Source: Verrucomicrobiaceae bacterium UBA2429 (GTDB lineage: Bacteria > Verrucomicrobiota > Verrucomicrobiia > Verrucomicrobiales > Verrucomicrobiaceae). Taken from it: a DNA stretch of 64,000 nucleotides. The notes beneath the pieces are model-generated. The model was not told the DNA's origin. It made no database searches and saw nothing but the letters and a program-made list of their open reading frames with translations. The position numbers and the translations under genes were made by a program. Of this stretch, positions 48,001 to 55,574 are shown piece by piece. Where the stretch lies: NCBI GenBank assembly GCA_002343505.1, contig DDQZ01000110.1:38350-102349 (forward strand). Reading direction: 5' to 3'. The stretch's first letter is position 1. Every line of letters begins with the position of its first letter.

Positions 48001-51000
48001 AGCGTGGCCATTGACGGCGATACCATCGTGGTAGGTGCCACTGGAGAAGGCAGCACTGCCGCTGGGGTCAATGGCAATCAAGCCTTGAACAACCTGGCGA
48101 ACGTTGGTGCCGCCTATGTATTTGTGCGTGAGAACGGGCAGTGGACCCAGCAGGCTTACTTGAAGTCGTCGGTTCCTTCTGCCTCCGATCTATTTGGCAA
48201 ATCTGTCGCCTTGTCAGGGGACACGATTTGCGTTAGTGCGCCCCTGGATGGAATTGAAGGGCCGGCTGCAGGTGCCGCCTTCGTTTTTACCCGTGAAAGC
48301 TCCACCTGGAGCCAGGAAGCAGTGTTGACTGCTGGGTCGGATGCCTACCTTGCCACAAGTTTTGGAGATGCAGTAGCCTTGTCTGGAAATGTCATAGCAG
48401 CAAGCCATGACTCGAGTAATGGAATGACATCGGGTGCCTGCATTTTCAGACGCAATGGCACAAACTGGACGAAAGAAACACGACTAGTTTCACCGAGTGC
48501 AAAGGGTGGCTTTGGCCATTCCCTGGCGCTGTCTGGAGGCACAGTGGTCGTTGGTCACCTGTTTGGCTCATCTGCGGAAGTTTTTGTTTATCAAGGCGTC
48601 GCATGGACCCACGAGGCGACATTGGCGGCACGAAATACGGAATTAGGTGATGCTTTTGGTGACAGTGTGGCAATTCAGGGCGACTTGATTGCAGTGTCAG
48701 CACCACACGAGCGGGGCTCAGGCTCTGGAGTGAATCCTCCCAACGATAACGAGACTGCTACTGCCGGGGCAGTTTACCTATTTCGCCGGTCTGCATCTGC
48801 CATCAATCCCTTAGCTTCAGCATCGTGGGCTGAAATTGCCTATCTCAAAGCGTCCAATTCAGGCGAAGGGGATTTATTTGGGATTGGAAGGTTCAACGGC
48901 GGGATGCTTCCGGCGTTGGCATTGTCCGAAAAATTTATCGTGGCTGGTGCGAGCCTGGAGGACAGCGCCGCCACCGGAGTGGATGGCGATGGCAGTGACA
49001 ACAGCGCGCCGAACGCTGGGGCGGCGTATGTGTTCGCTCTCGAGTCACGGGCGATCCAGGTGTATGCGGGAGCCGAACTAACAGCAGACCGCGTGTATAG
49101 CGGCCAGGCCGCGCCGGTGGACCTGGGCGGCTCGCCGCCGGCGGTGCCGCTGACGCGCACCTTCACCATCCTCAATGACGGGCTGCTGCCGCTGGACATC
49201 AGCGCGGTCCATGTGAGCGGGGACTTCTTCGTGGTGGATCAGGGTGATCCGGCGCTGCCGGGCTTTGGCGCCATGCAGTTCACGGTGCAGAACGAGCCCG
49301 GCACTTCCGGGCCGCTGAATGGCACGGTGCAGATCGAAAGCGACGACCCGGACCTGCCGCTTTTCACCTTCACCCTCGCAGGACTGGTGGGCGATGCGCC
49401 GCCCACGGAGATCGCCATCGAACAACCAGAGGGCGCGAACCTGACCGACGGCGCGAGCACGGTGAACTACGGCGCGCTGACCTACAGCCGCACCGCCGCG
49501 CGCGCCTTCACCGTGCGCAACCTGGGCACCCAGCCGCTCTACATCGGAGCAATCACGATCACGGGAGCTGACATGGCGGACTTTGCCGCCGGGCCGCCGG
49601 GGCAGTCCGAGGTGCAGCCTGGGCAGGCGACGAGCTTCATGGTGACCTTTGATCCAACAGGCACGGTGGGCGGCAGCAGGACGGCGGTGCTGCATGTGTT
49701 CAGCAATGACACCGACGAGGGTTCCTTTGACATCACCCTGACCGGAACCGTGCAGGTGCCTGACATTGAGGTGACCGGCGGGACGATCATCGGCGGCGCG
49801 CCCGCCCTGGACTACGGCACGGTGGTCTTTGGCCCGGGCAAGCCGGGGAAGGATCTCGCGATAGGCGTGTTCAATGCGGGCCAGGGGTTGCTGGAGGACT
49901 TCAGCTTCAGCATCGAGGGGGTCCACGCGTCTGATTTCAGCATCATCAACAGCGCCATTTTCACCAGTTTCGGGGGTGCGGCGCAGTTGGCGGTGCGCTT
50001 CCTGCCGCAGGAGGAGGGGCCGCGCAGCGCGTTGCTGCGGGTGGGGAGCAATGATCCCGATGAAAACCCGCTGCTCATCAACCTGGCCGGCAACGGCAAT
50101 GCTCTGCCGGTGATCACCCAGCAGCCGCAGTCCGCGCTGGCCTTCACGGGCGAGTCCGTGACCTTCACCGCCGCCGCCACGGGCAGCGGGCTGACCTACC
50201 AGTGGCTGAAGGACGGGATTCCCTTCGGCAGCGCCACCCCCAGCCTGACGATTCCCAACGTGCTCGCCACCTCCAAAGGCACCTATTCCTGCCGGGTGAG
50301 CAACTCCGCCGGAGTCACTTTTTCCAGCGCGGCGCATTTGGCGGTGATGGCTTCCTCACCAGCCCCATTTCCAGTTCAGGCCAATGAAGACACGACCAAT
50401 ATTCTCTCAATGGCATCCGTCTCGCCTCCTGCCCAGACGAAAATCCTCTACCACTGGCAGAAAGACGGGGCTGACCTCAGCGATGGCGGCACAGCGCCAG
50501 TGATCTCAGGCGCCTTCACCAGAAGTCTGCGTCTCACAGGCGTCAAGCCGGCAAGCTCCGGCACTTACACCTGCAAGGTGACACTCATTTCGTCGAACGG
50601 AGGCGGCAATTTGACCCGTGTGGGCCGGACCATTGTGCTCACAGTGGGTGCCAAGCCCGTGATCGCCGCCGGGGGGCCTTTTGAGTGGGGAGCGGCCACG
50701 CCGGTTTCTGATGTGATCACTGTCACTCAGAATCCAGGCGATATTCGCTATTCCGGTCATCCGACAGGTGTTCGCCTCAGCCTTACTGGTGCCGGACAAC
50801 TTACGTTCCAGGGCAAACCCACGCGCATAGGCAGCGGTACCATCACCGTGACCGCCAGCAACGCCGCGGGCACCAGTCTGCCACAGACCTTCAACTACAC
50901 CGTCGCCGCGCTGCCTGCCAATGTGGTGGGCACCTTCGATGGGCTGGTGGACCGCAGCTCCTTGTTTGGCCTGCACAACCTGGGGGGCAAAATCTCGGTG

Positions 51001-52155
51001 ACGGTGGGCAGCAACGGCTCCTGGAGCGCAGCGTTGCTGCTGGGACCCAAGGTTTACTCGTTGACAGCATCACCAGCCACTTCGAACACCAGGTTTTCTG
51101 GAGGCATCTTCAGTGGCAGAGCGGTGGTGAACCGGTCGAGTGAGGGACTGCCGTCCTTGAACCTGGACATTGAGATTGATGCCAGCACAGGGAACCTGAC
51201 CGGCACGCTCACAGACGCGGCCCTGACATCGCCACAGCCAGGAGAAGTGGCACTGGAAGCATTCAAGGGCAGTGTGCTGCCGCAATTCAGCTACACTGCG
51301 GCGTTGGAAGTGTCATCTGCTCTGGCCGGGAACCCCAGCGTGCCTCAGGGCAACGGTTTCTTCACGGCCAAGGCAGGCTCCAATTCGACGCTGACCATGG
51401 CTTTCAAGCTGGCGGACTCAACGGTGAAAACCTACGCTGGCCCAGTCGTCGCCGGTGCCCGGATTCCGGTCTTCTTCAGCCTCTATGGAAACGTGCCATC
51501 CTCTGCTGGTTCAGTCCATGGATGGATCACCCGGACTGCGGACACCGTGCCGCAGGTCAATGGCGGCAGGCCGCTGCTGAACGGCGCACTGACATGGCTG
51601 AAGCATCCTCAGCCCTCCAGCAGCACCACCCGCAGCTACAAGGAGGGCTTTCCTCTGCACACGTTGACGGTGCTGGGTGGACAGTATGCGCCCCCGCCTG
51701 CGGGGAGCGTGGTGCTGGGCTTGCAGGCCAAAACCAGCAATGCCCGCTTTGCCTTTGCCGAAGGCGGGATCGAGTTTTCCGCCCTGGGTGGCAGCGGCAG
51801 TCCGGCAGGCACACCTGCGGGCATCATCCGCCAAGTCTGCACCATCAGCACCAGCAACCTTTTGACTCTGCCTGCCATCAACACCGCGCAGAACCCGGCC
51901 AATGTGCGCGACAATTCGTTTGATGCCGCCACCGGTCTGTTCCGCGGCACGTTCATCCTGCGCGACAATGATCCGACGGACCTGCTGCCGCCGATCGCCC
52001 AGTTGAGCCGCAACACCGCCTTCGAAGGCGTGCTGGTGCCGCGCCTGGGCAGGGGAGCCGGGTTCTTCAACCTGATCCAACTGCCCGTGCCCGGCCGCAC
52101 GTTGTCCACGATGCCAATGCTTTCCGGGCAAGTGATCCTGGAGGCAAACCCGTGA
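42013..52155 (+). CDS. Giant secreted LamG/cadherin-like/FG-GAP/Ig multidomain protein
   Basis: A 3380-residue protein with a signal peptide (about 1-37, ending APAVSA). In order: a carbohydrate-binding-like beta domain (38-228); a LamG/concanavalin-like domain (230-463); beta-helix-type repeats with GIINNSGTWNAT twice (473-1056); about six cadherin-like repeats with SSIxEN and VGTxSATDP (1060-1666); ASPM/HYDIN-like choice-of-anchor modules with LSNDPDSG and FSNDTDEG (1670-1910 and 2353-2698); FG-GAP/integrin-like blades with GDTIVVGA-type strands (1911-2350); two Ig-like domains (about 2699-2880); and a C-terminal beta-rich domain. This is adhesin architecture; no enzyme motif was seen. The ATG at 42013 lacks a Shine-Dalgarno sequence. 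It follows the kinase/HTH cluster in the same direction. DNA in the FG-GAP part (about 48140-48900) is visibly less GC-rich than its surroundings. Confidence 0.88.
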   Translation: MKTPAPPRVVLAATLQLVAALARAWALLILAAPAVSANWNAGADMAAIERPNGAQELANPNGQWSYGVKTGATAVAMTLYTPAQHYNSAYTANQDGYDNGDGHVLLHLGPTVYAPYSIPIQPLEMHWHPSVNASLFTTLRWTAPAAGTYYVSAYWKDINHSGGNGATAHLVVNGTQVFGQTFQNTVSAVVRNQQITLNAGDTVDFALGNNGEWGGDGTSFNAFVSTSPLNVVAHYRFENGPDAGAVSSITDSSQHQLHGTSSGAMFYRANTGTHSAMGAFSLDAVGDSDFGQVADNPLLHQQGDWTAEFFFKLDEPYEQYGNEGGVVMMLSKLNQTEGSNFQAGFAIALNPNTGRLEVACSLTSSSGIGVASTTDIRSSPQQWHHVAAVMDRDVSGTTDQLSIYVDGLLEGAIQGDWGALYYGNQPLFIGAGNFLMPTYRRNFDGHIDEVRISASALTPPEFLAPASVSTITHHTSTWNSTTGNWTDTSKWSTPTAFGTFPNNGNPIPTYDAIQNGGVLTVNQDITVLKFTMNGGTLNGPGSLTVDGAGVWAPGATISGDSVATDQITFNNTLTLSGTDVDRTLTSRTMNTAGTTTWSATRGSTKNFGIINNSGTWNATSDGQIMSQSGTFNNLSGASFNKPSGSSTQISQPFNNLAGASVNATGGTLILQAGGTQAGSFHVGSGAALQLMGGHALNAGVSFNGEGTLHIGGTTGGSATTANTEVAFPISLTVNLVDRSSGTNRLDGAGAITVDGPFIWNNNNVIGGASTAEEITFNNTLTITGPVSGGSTHTHNKRTMYTTATTNWTASDNFLDNYGIINNSGTWNATSRQFMRGDGGQFKNLANGVFNKSGANITYFQQPFVNAGIVNVNSGALQFQIGGSYTQTAGALVLGGGSVNAGTLSIQGGKVQGGGTITGAVNMSSGTSMEPGIGTTTGILNISDNLNLSGGSKLSFDIGGTLPGTGHDQINEGGASALNVGNVTLEVKLLNGFLPAIGETITVVQASTSAITGSFDNVLNGARLAIAGTPYSCQVNYGTNTAFSADGGNRKVILSHFATTPASLTLDDNQIVENAPAPRTVGLLGATDPNSNETFTFELTTVSGLDTTDDDNDRFEIVGGNQLQAKSSTLLDFELKTSYKVRLRVRNSGGGFLEQPFTIQVLDVPAPTSLALSDSSIFENQDINTAVGTFSATDPTPGTSFTYQFIIGTGSTDNNKFNINGNELRSSQVFDSESTPGPFTVRVVVTNSGGEGMSVAFPITLLNQGPSNLALSQSSILEGRPIGSTVGAFSTTVVPAGTEVTYSLVSGTGSTHNAQFTIDGTSLKTAVAPNFAAGATRSIRVRATGPGTETVDQVFTITIINAGPPTDIALSNSSIAENQPVIPTNPVVGTLSATDPDPEATFTFMLVDTPSFPDNARFNLSGTGGATLRSSQTFDKEDPVVADRGPFSIRVRVTNGANKSYDETLTITVQDVAGPSAIALTPSSITEGSAGRTVGTLSATLAPSGAVITDWALVSGGPDNGLFMLDGATVKTAAALPASPATRTIRVQATDANGEFFAQDLAIDVIDVEITDILLAAASVRERLPEGTEVGLLTAVATQEGLPATFELAAGDGDDDNLLFAINDSVLVTAEELDQEDQAMRTVRVRATVSGNTFEKAFEIQILDNDPNLVLEHPEGVVLAVFPAGDAVQFPVTEAGQTSEPKVFTIRNTGTGPLTDIEVPPMSQFTVDVSGMAEEIAPGETTTFTVRFSPQTPAATTGPESAVGENMLILSNDPDSGTGGDEFSLSGRAMTAATLAIEQPAGTVINDGSSRYFGLGLIGADGAPRTFTLTNSGEAPVRDLAVSLLGADEESFALDDTGVPEMLEGGDNTSFTVLMHPLEEGVLSATLRIFSETFGDKDITLTGEGLTPIQIAHQAYVKASNTGAGDMFGNTVAVDGETVVIGAPSEDSDARGINGSQDNNNAENSGAVYVLIRTGGEWVQQAYLKASNSDAQDRFGESVAIDGDTIVVGATGEGSTAAGVNGNQALNNLANVGAAYVFVRENGQWTQQAYLKSSVPSASDLFGKSVALSGDTICVSAPLDGIEGPAAGAAFVFTRESSTWSQEAVLTAGSDAYLATSFGDAVALSGNVIAASHDSSNGMTSGACIFRRNGTNWTKETRLVSPSAKGGFGHSLALSGGTVVVGHLFGSSAEVFVYQGVAWTHEATLAARNTELGDAFGDSVAIQGDLIAVSAPHERGSGSGVNPPNDNETATAGAVYLFRRSASAINPLASASWAEIAYLKASNSGEGDLFGIGRFNGGMLPALALSEKFIVAGASLEDSAATGVDGDGSDNSAPNAGAAYVFALESRAIQVYAGAELTADRVYSGQAAPVDLGGSPPAVPLTRTFTILNDGLLPLDISAVHVSGDFFVVDQGDPALPGFGAMQFTVQNEPGTSGPLNGTVQIESDDPDLPLFTFTLAGLVGDAPPTEIAIEQPEGANLTDGASTVNYGALTYSRTAARAFTVRNLGTQPLYIGAITITGADMADFAAGPPGQSEVQPGQATSFMVTFDPTGTVGGSRTAVLHVFSNDTDEGSFDITLTGTVQVPDIEVTGGTIIGGAPALDYGTVVFGPGKPGKDLAIGVFNAGQGLLEDFSFSIEGVHASDFSIINSAIFTSFGGAAQLAVRFLPQEEGPRSALLRVGSNDPDENPLLINLAGNGNALPVITQQPQSALAFTGESVTFTAAATGSGLTYQWLKDGIPFGSATPSLTIPNVLATSKGTYSCRVSNSAGVTFSSAAHLAVMASSPAPFPVQANEDTTNILSMASVSPPAQTKILYHWQKDGADLSDGGTAPVISGAFTRSLRLTGVKPASSGTYTCKVTLISSNGGGNLTRVGRTIVLTVGAKPVIAAGGPFEWGAATPVSDVITVTQNPGDIRYSGHPTGVRLSLTGAGQLTFQGKPTRIGSGTITVTASNAAGTSLPQTFNYTVAALPANVVGTFDGLVDRSSLFGLHNLGGKISVTVGSNGSWSAALLLGPKVYSLTASPATSNTRFSGGIFSGRAVVNRSSEGLPSLNLDIEIDASTGNLTGTLTDAALTSPQPGEVALEAFKGSVLPQFSYTAALEVSSALAGNPSVPQGNGFFTAKAGSNSTLTMAFKLADSTVKTYAGPVVAGARIPVFFSLYGNVPSSAGSVHGWITRTADTVPQVNGGRPLLNGALTWLKHPQPSSSTTRSYKEGFPLHTLTVLGGQYAPPPAGSVVLGLQAKTSNARFAFAEGGIEFSALGGSGSPAGTPAGIIRQVCTISTSNLLTLPAINTAQNPANVRDNSFDAATGLFRGTFILRDNDPTDLLPPIAQLSRNTAFEGVLVPRLGRGAGFFNLIQLPVPGRTLSTMPMLSGQVILEANP

Positions 52156-52169
52156 GTCTTGCCTGGAGT

Positions 52170-52230
52170 GAATGGCCGCGGAAGTTCCAGAGGGGCGCAT
52201 GGCCACCGCGCCCCTGGCTTGCGGCCATTC
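52170..52230. terminator. Nested stem-loop between convergent genes, likely bidirectional terminator
   Basis: Outer arms GAATGGCCGC (52170-52179) and GCGGCCATTC (52221-52230) are perfectly complementary over 10 bp. Inner arms AGGGGCGC (52191-52198) and GCGCCCCT (52208-52215) pair over 8 bp around a 9-nt loop. The structure fills the 80-bp gap between the end of the giant adhesin gene and the end of lgt. No T-tract follows on either strand, so Rho-independent function is not certain. Confidence 0.55.
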
Positions 52231-52235
52231 CAGCA

Positions 52236-53180
52236 TCAAACGGGCGATTTGCCCGCGCCACCGCGCCGCAGGCCGTGGACCAGGAACGCGGCTCCGACGA
52301 CGATCATGAAGACCGAGAAAAACTGGCCGCGTGTGAGGCCGAGGATGGGGTTTGCGCCGGAATCCGGCTGGCGCACGCATTCCAGGCTGATGCGCGCGGC
52401 GGCGTAAAGCAGGAAAAACAGGCCGGTGAGCACACCGTGGCCAAGCCTGGGAAAGCGGATGCGAATGAACAAAAGCACGGCGCTGAGCAGCAGCCCCTCC
52501 CCCAGCGCCTCGTAGAGCTGCGAGGGATGCCGGGGGTGCAGCATGGCCTCCAACTCCGCCACTCCGCCGGGCTGGCCCTGGAAATAGGCGATGATGTCAG
52601 GGCTGTGCACGACTCCCGGCGGAAGAGCAACGGGCGCGCCTCCTTGCGCCGCGAAATCCTCGTGCAGCAACTCGGCGGGAAATTTCACCGCCAGAGGAAA
52701 GGCGGTCACACGGCCGAAAAGCTCGCCATTGATGAAGTTTGCGATGCGACCGCAGAAAATGCCCAGTGGCGCGCCGCAAACCAGGGTGTCGCCTATGCCG
52801 GTCCATGAGATTTTGTGTTTGCGCGCATACCAAAGGCAGAACAAGGCCACTCCCGCGATGCCGCCATGGCTGGCCATGCCGCCCTGGTTGAGCAGGAAAA
52901 AACTCCACGGCGCGCGGATGAAATTCTCGAAGTCGTAGAGCAGCATGTAGCCGAGCCGCCCGCCGAGCACGACACCAAACAGCGCCACCAGTGTGATGAA
53001 ATCAGCCACCTGCGCCGGCTTGATCTGGGACAGGCCGCGCCGCGCCAGGAAGACCATGACGAGGTAGGTCAGATAAAACCCAAGCACATAAGCCAGGCCA
53101 TACCAGTGGATGGCGATGCCGTCGGTGATTCTCAGCAGATGCGGGCTGAGATCGTGCAAGTAATAGGCCAGGAGATTCAT
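52236..53180 (-). CDS. lgt: Prolipoprotein diacylglyceryl transferase
   Basis: A 314-residue integral membrane enzyme that transfers diacylglycerol from phosphatidylglycerol to the lipobox Cys of prolipoproteins. Visible family marks: WYGLAYVLGF near the N-terminus, GGRLGYMLLYD, MASHGGIAG, the signature GRIANFINGELFGR and HPSQLYEALGEG; seven hydrophobic helices. The ATG at 53180 (MNLLAYYLHDL) is preferred over an upstream in-frame start at 53234. It lies 50 bp downstream of the small membrane-protein gene and ClpX-like gene and is probably in one transcript with them. The loop around LPPGVVHSPDIIAYFQGQPG is longer than in enterobacterial Lgt. Confidence 0.95.
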   Translation of the reverse strand: MNLLAYYLHDLSPHLLRITDGIAIHWYGLAYVLGFYLTYLVMVFLARRGLSQIKPAQVADFITLVALFGVVLGGRLGYMLLYDFENFIRAPWSFFLLNQGGMASHGGIAGVALFCLWYARKHKISWTGIGDTLVCGAPLGIFCGRIANFINGELFGRVTAFPLAVKFPAELLHEDFAAQGGAPVALPPGVVHSPDIIAYFQGQPGGVAELEAMLHPRHPSQLYEALGEGLLLSAVLLFIRIRFPRLGHGVLTGLFFLLYAAARISLECVRQPDSGANPILGLTRGQFFSVFMIVVGAAFLVHGLRRGGAGKSPV

Positions 53181-53230
53181 GCGGGGCCAAGCATTGGCGG
53201 CGGGAGCCGGACGGGGCAAGCGAAAGCGCC

Positions 53231-53827
53231 TCACGCCTTCGCCACAATGACGGGGCCGTTGTTTTTCGCCGGGTTGTCCGGCGATCCGGTCACTGTGGGC
53301 GCGTCTGGCTTTGCATCAGTCTCCGGCGCTCCGGGGACGCCGGCTTCCACGATTTGGGCGAGTGTGGTTTTTCTCGCCGCGGGCGCCTCCTTCGCGATCT
53401 CAGGTTCAGGTGTTTCAGGGCGGCGCTGTTCCAGGTCGGCCACGATCACGGCCACAAGGCAGGCCGCCCATGCGGCCAGCACGCCGGAAAAGGGTTCGAA
53501 CAAAATCCCCGCCCATGCCAGCGTGAAGGCGAGGCAGACCGTGAGGTGAGTCACGGCGAGCAGATAGATCATCTTTAGCCACAAGCCTCCGCGCGCAAGA
53601 CCGGCCCGCGCGCTGAGAAAAGCCAGCGCGGTGAAGCATGCATACTGCAGCGGCAATGACATGCGCAGGCCGTGCTCCGGCAGCACCAGCAGACGCGGCA
53701 GACGCTCCTCAAGCCACACGGCCATCTCTGGAAAGAGTCCGAAACGGTGGAGCGCAAGCACAGGCACGCAGACCAGGATGCCGGTGAAGAGGATGGAGAC
53801 GCGCTGTTGTTCGTTGGCCGGGGTCAT
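53231..53827 (-). CDS. Hypothetical four-helix membrane protein
   Basis: A 198-residue protein of unknown function with four predicted transmembrane helices (about 10-30, 48-68, 76-104, 108-128) and a hydrophilic, Pro/Glu/Ala-rich C-terminal tail of about 65 residues. The start ATG at 53827 overlaps the stop of the ClpX-like gene (ATGA), so translation is coupled; the longer open frame to 53998 lies inside that gene and is rejected. No family is recognised. Coupling to an unfoldase gene and lgt suggests a membrane or quality-control context, but nothing more can be supported. Confidence 0.7.
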   Translation of the reverse strand: MTPANEQQRVSILFTGILVCVPVLALHRFGLFPEMAVWLEERLPRLLVLPEHGLRMSLPLQYACFTALAFLSARAGLARGGLWLKMIYLLAVTHLTVCLAFTLAWAGILFEPFSGVLAAWAACLVAVIVADLEQRRPETPEPEIAKEAPAARKTTLAQIVEAGVPGAPETDAKPDAPTVTGSPDNPAKNNGPVIVAKA

Positions 53828-55464
53828 GATTCGGGAGAGGGGGCTGGCTCGGCGCCACGGTAACAGTTCACCACGAGGTCGCTGAGAAATTTGTCGGGGC
53901 GTTCCACGGCTTCGGGACCAAGGTGGAAGACCTTCCGCGCCGTGTTGCGCGCCACGAGCTGCAGGCCGAAGGGGAAGTCTTTGAAAAGCCTGGAGCACAA
54001 CTCCTCCACGCCGCTGCCCTCACGCTCCGCGCGGCGCACCAGGCCTTGCACGGCGCCGGCGTCGAACACCAGCTCCAGCCCATGCTCCCGGGTGAAGCGC
54101 GCGGCAAAAGCGCGCACCTCCCCCGCACGGGCGTCGGTGCGCAGACTGAGGGCCGCCTCGCGGCTGTGTTCGAGAGCGGCGGAGGGATTCAGCACCAGCG
54201 CCTTGTCCACGATCAACTCCGGAAGCCCGAGGCTGGGCATTTCAAACTTGAACTCGCGCAGCACTTTTTCCCAGGCTGTGACGAGGCCCCGCGCGCCGGT
54301 TTTCTCCCCGGCGGCGCGGGTGGCCACCTCGCGGAGGGCGTCATCCTCGAAAAGCGCGCGCACACCATAAGCGTGGAATTCGCGCTCGAACTGGCGGATG
54401 AGACTGCCCTCGCTGTTTTTCATGATGTGAAAAAGATCATCCGCGCCAAGCGCGTCACAAAAAACCCGAACGGGCAGGCGCCCGATGAACTCGGCCTCGA
54501 AGCCGTAGTCTATGAAGTCCCTGGTCCCCGCCTCGCGCAGCAGGTCCTCGGCGGCGGGTTTTCCGCCAACTGACGCGCCGAAGCCGATGGAGGCGCGGCT
54601 CTGGCGTTTTTCGATGATTTTTTCCAGGCCGGAAAAAGCGCCGCTGACAATGAAAAGGATGTTGCGCGTGTTCACCACCTCGCGGCCGGTGCGGCCCTTG
54701 CGCGTGTCGAACATCATCTGCATCTGTCCGCGGATGTCGTTGGGAGCATAAAGCGGAACCTCGGTCTCCTCCATGAGCTTGAGCAGGGCGGTCTGCACAC
54801 CGCGGCCGCTGACATCCCGACCGATGCGCCCCTCGCCGCCGGTGGCCAGTTTGTCTATTTCATCGAGGTAAATGATGCCGTGCCCTGCCAGCCGCACATC
54901 ACCGCCGGCCTTTGCCACAAGATCGCGCACCAGGTCGTCCACATCCGCCCCCACATAGCCGGTCTCGCTGAACTTCGTCGCGTCGGCCTTCACAAACGGC
55001 ACGCCGATCAGGTCTGCGATGTGTTTGACGAGGTAAGTCTTGCCCACGCCAGTCGGCCCGGCAATGAGCACATTTTGCTTGGAGAACTCCAGCGCCGGAC
55101 CGTCGCCGCCGCGCTGCTTGCGCTCCTCGGAAATCATGCGCGCGTGGTTGTAGTGGTCGCACACAGCGGTGGCCAGCACCTTTTTCGCCTCGTCCTGGCG
55201 GATGACAAAGCGGTCCAGATATGCTTTGATGTCCGCAGGTTTGAGCCTGAAATCGAACTCAGGTTCGGCCTCGGCCTCCTCGACAGGTTCCGGGTCGCCG
55301 CGATGCGGGCGCAGTCCGGGCATGGACGGCTCGACCCTGGAAAAGAGAACCTGGCCGCCAAGGGTGTTTTTGATGAAGTCCTCCAGCTTGCGCGTGATCT
55401 CCTCCGGCTTGGCTGGCGGCTGGGCCGGCGGTTCATCCGGCTTGTTCTCAATGTCTTCCTTCAT
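53824..55464 (-). CDS. ClpX-like AAA+ ATPase lacking the zinc-binding domain
   Basis: A 546-residue AAA+ unfoldase-like protein. Walker A GPTGVGKT, ClpX-type [14 protein letters not shown], Walker [27 protein letters not shown] and the sensor/arginine-finger region AEFIGRLPV match the ClpX core. The four-Cys zinc-binding domain of ClpX is absent; instead there is an acidic/Pro-rich N-terminus of about 80 residues. The C-terminus is extended by about 120 residues ([21 protein letters not shown] onward). No IGF-type ClpP-binding loop was recognised with certainty. So it is a ClpX paralogue, not the canonical ClpX. The ATG at 55464 is preferred to a TTG at 55485. It is the first gene of a group with the membrane protein and lgt. 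Confidence 0.85.
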   Translation of the reverse strand: MKEDIENKPDEPPAQPPAKPEEITRKLEDFIKNTLGGQVLFSRVEPSMPGLRPHRGDPEPVEEAEAEPEFDFRLKPADIKAYLDRFVIRQDEAKKVLATAVCDHYNHARMISEERKQRGGDGPALEFSKQNVLIAGPTGVGKTYLVKHIADLIGVPFVKADATKFSETGYVGADVDDLVRDLVAKAGGDVRLAGHGIIYLDEIDKLATGGEGRIGRDVSGRGVQTALLKLMEETEVPLYAPNDIRGQMQMMFDTRKGRTGREVVNTRNILFIVSGAFSGLEKIIEKRQSRASIGFGASVGGKPAAEDLLREAGTRDFIDYGFEAEFIGRLPVRVFCDALGADDLFHIMKNSEGSLIRQFEREFHAYGVRALFEDDALREVATRAAGEKTGARGLVTAWEKVLREFKFEMPSLGLPELIVDKALVLNPSAALEHSREAALSLRTDARAGEVRAFAARFTREHGLELVFDAGAVQGLVRRAEREGSGVEELCSRLFKDFPFGLQLVARNTARKVFHLGPEAVERPDKFLSDLVVNCYRGAEPAPSPES

Positions 55465-55545
55465 GGCGGGGACTTTCGTCCGCAAAGGCTGTGCCGCAAG
55501 CGGTCATGGCGGCGGGTTCGACTTGTGATTTTCGCGGGACTTGGG

Positions 55546-55564
55546 CAGAAAAACTGCTTTTCTG
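55546..55564. promoter_or_regulatory. Inverted repeat before the glycosyltransferase gene
   Basis: CAGAAAA and TTTTCTG form a perfect 7-bp inverted repeat with a 5-nt centre, 10 bp upstream of the glycosyltransferase start and inside the 110-bp gap between divergent genes. It could be an operator or a leader hairpin covering the start region. No known regulator motif is recognised. Confidence 0.4.
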
Positions 55565-55574
55565 ACGCAGCCCA

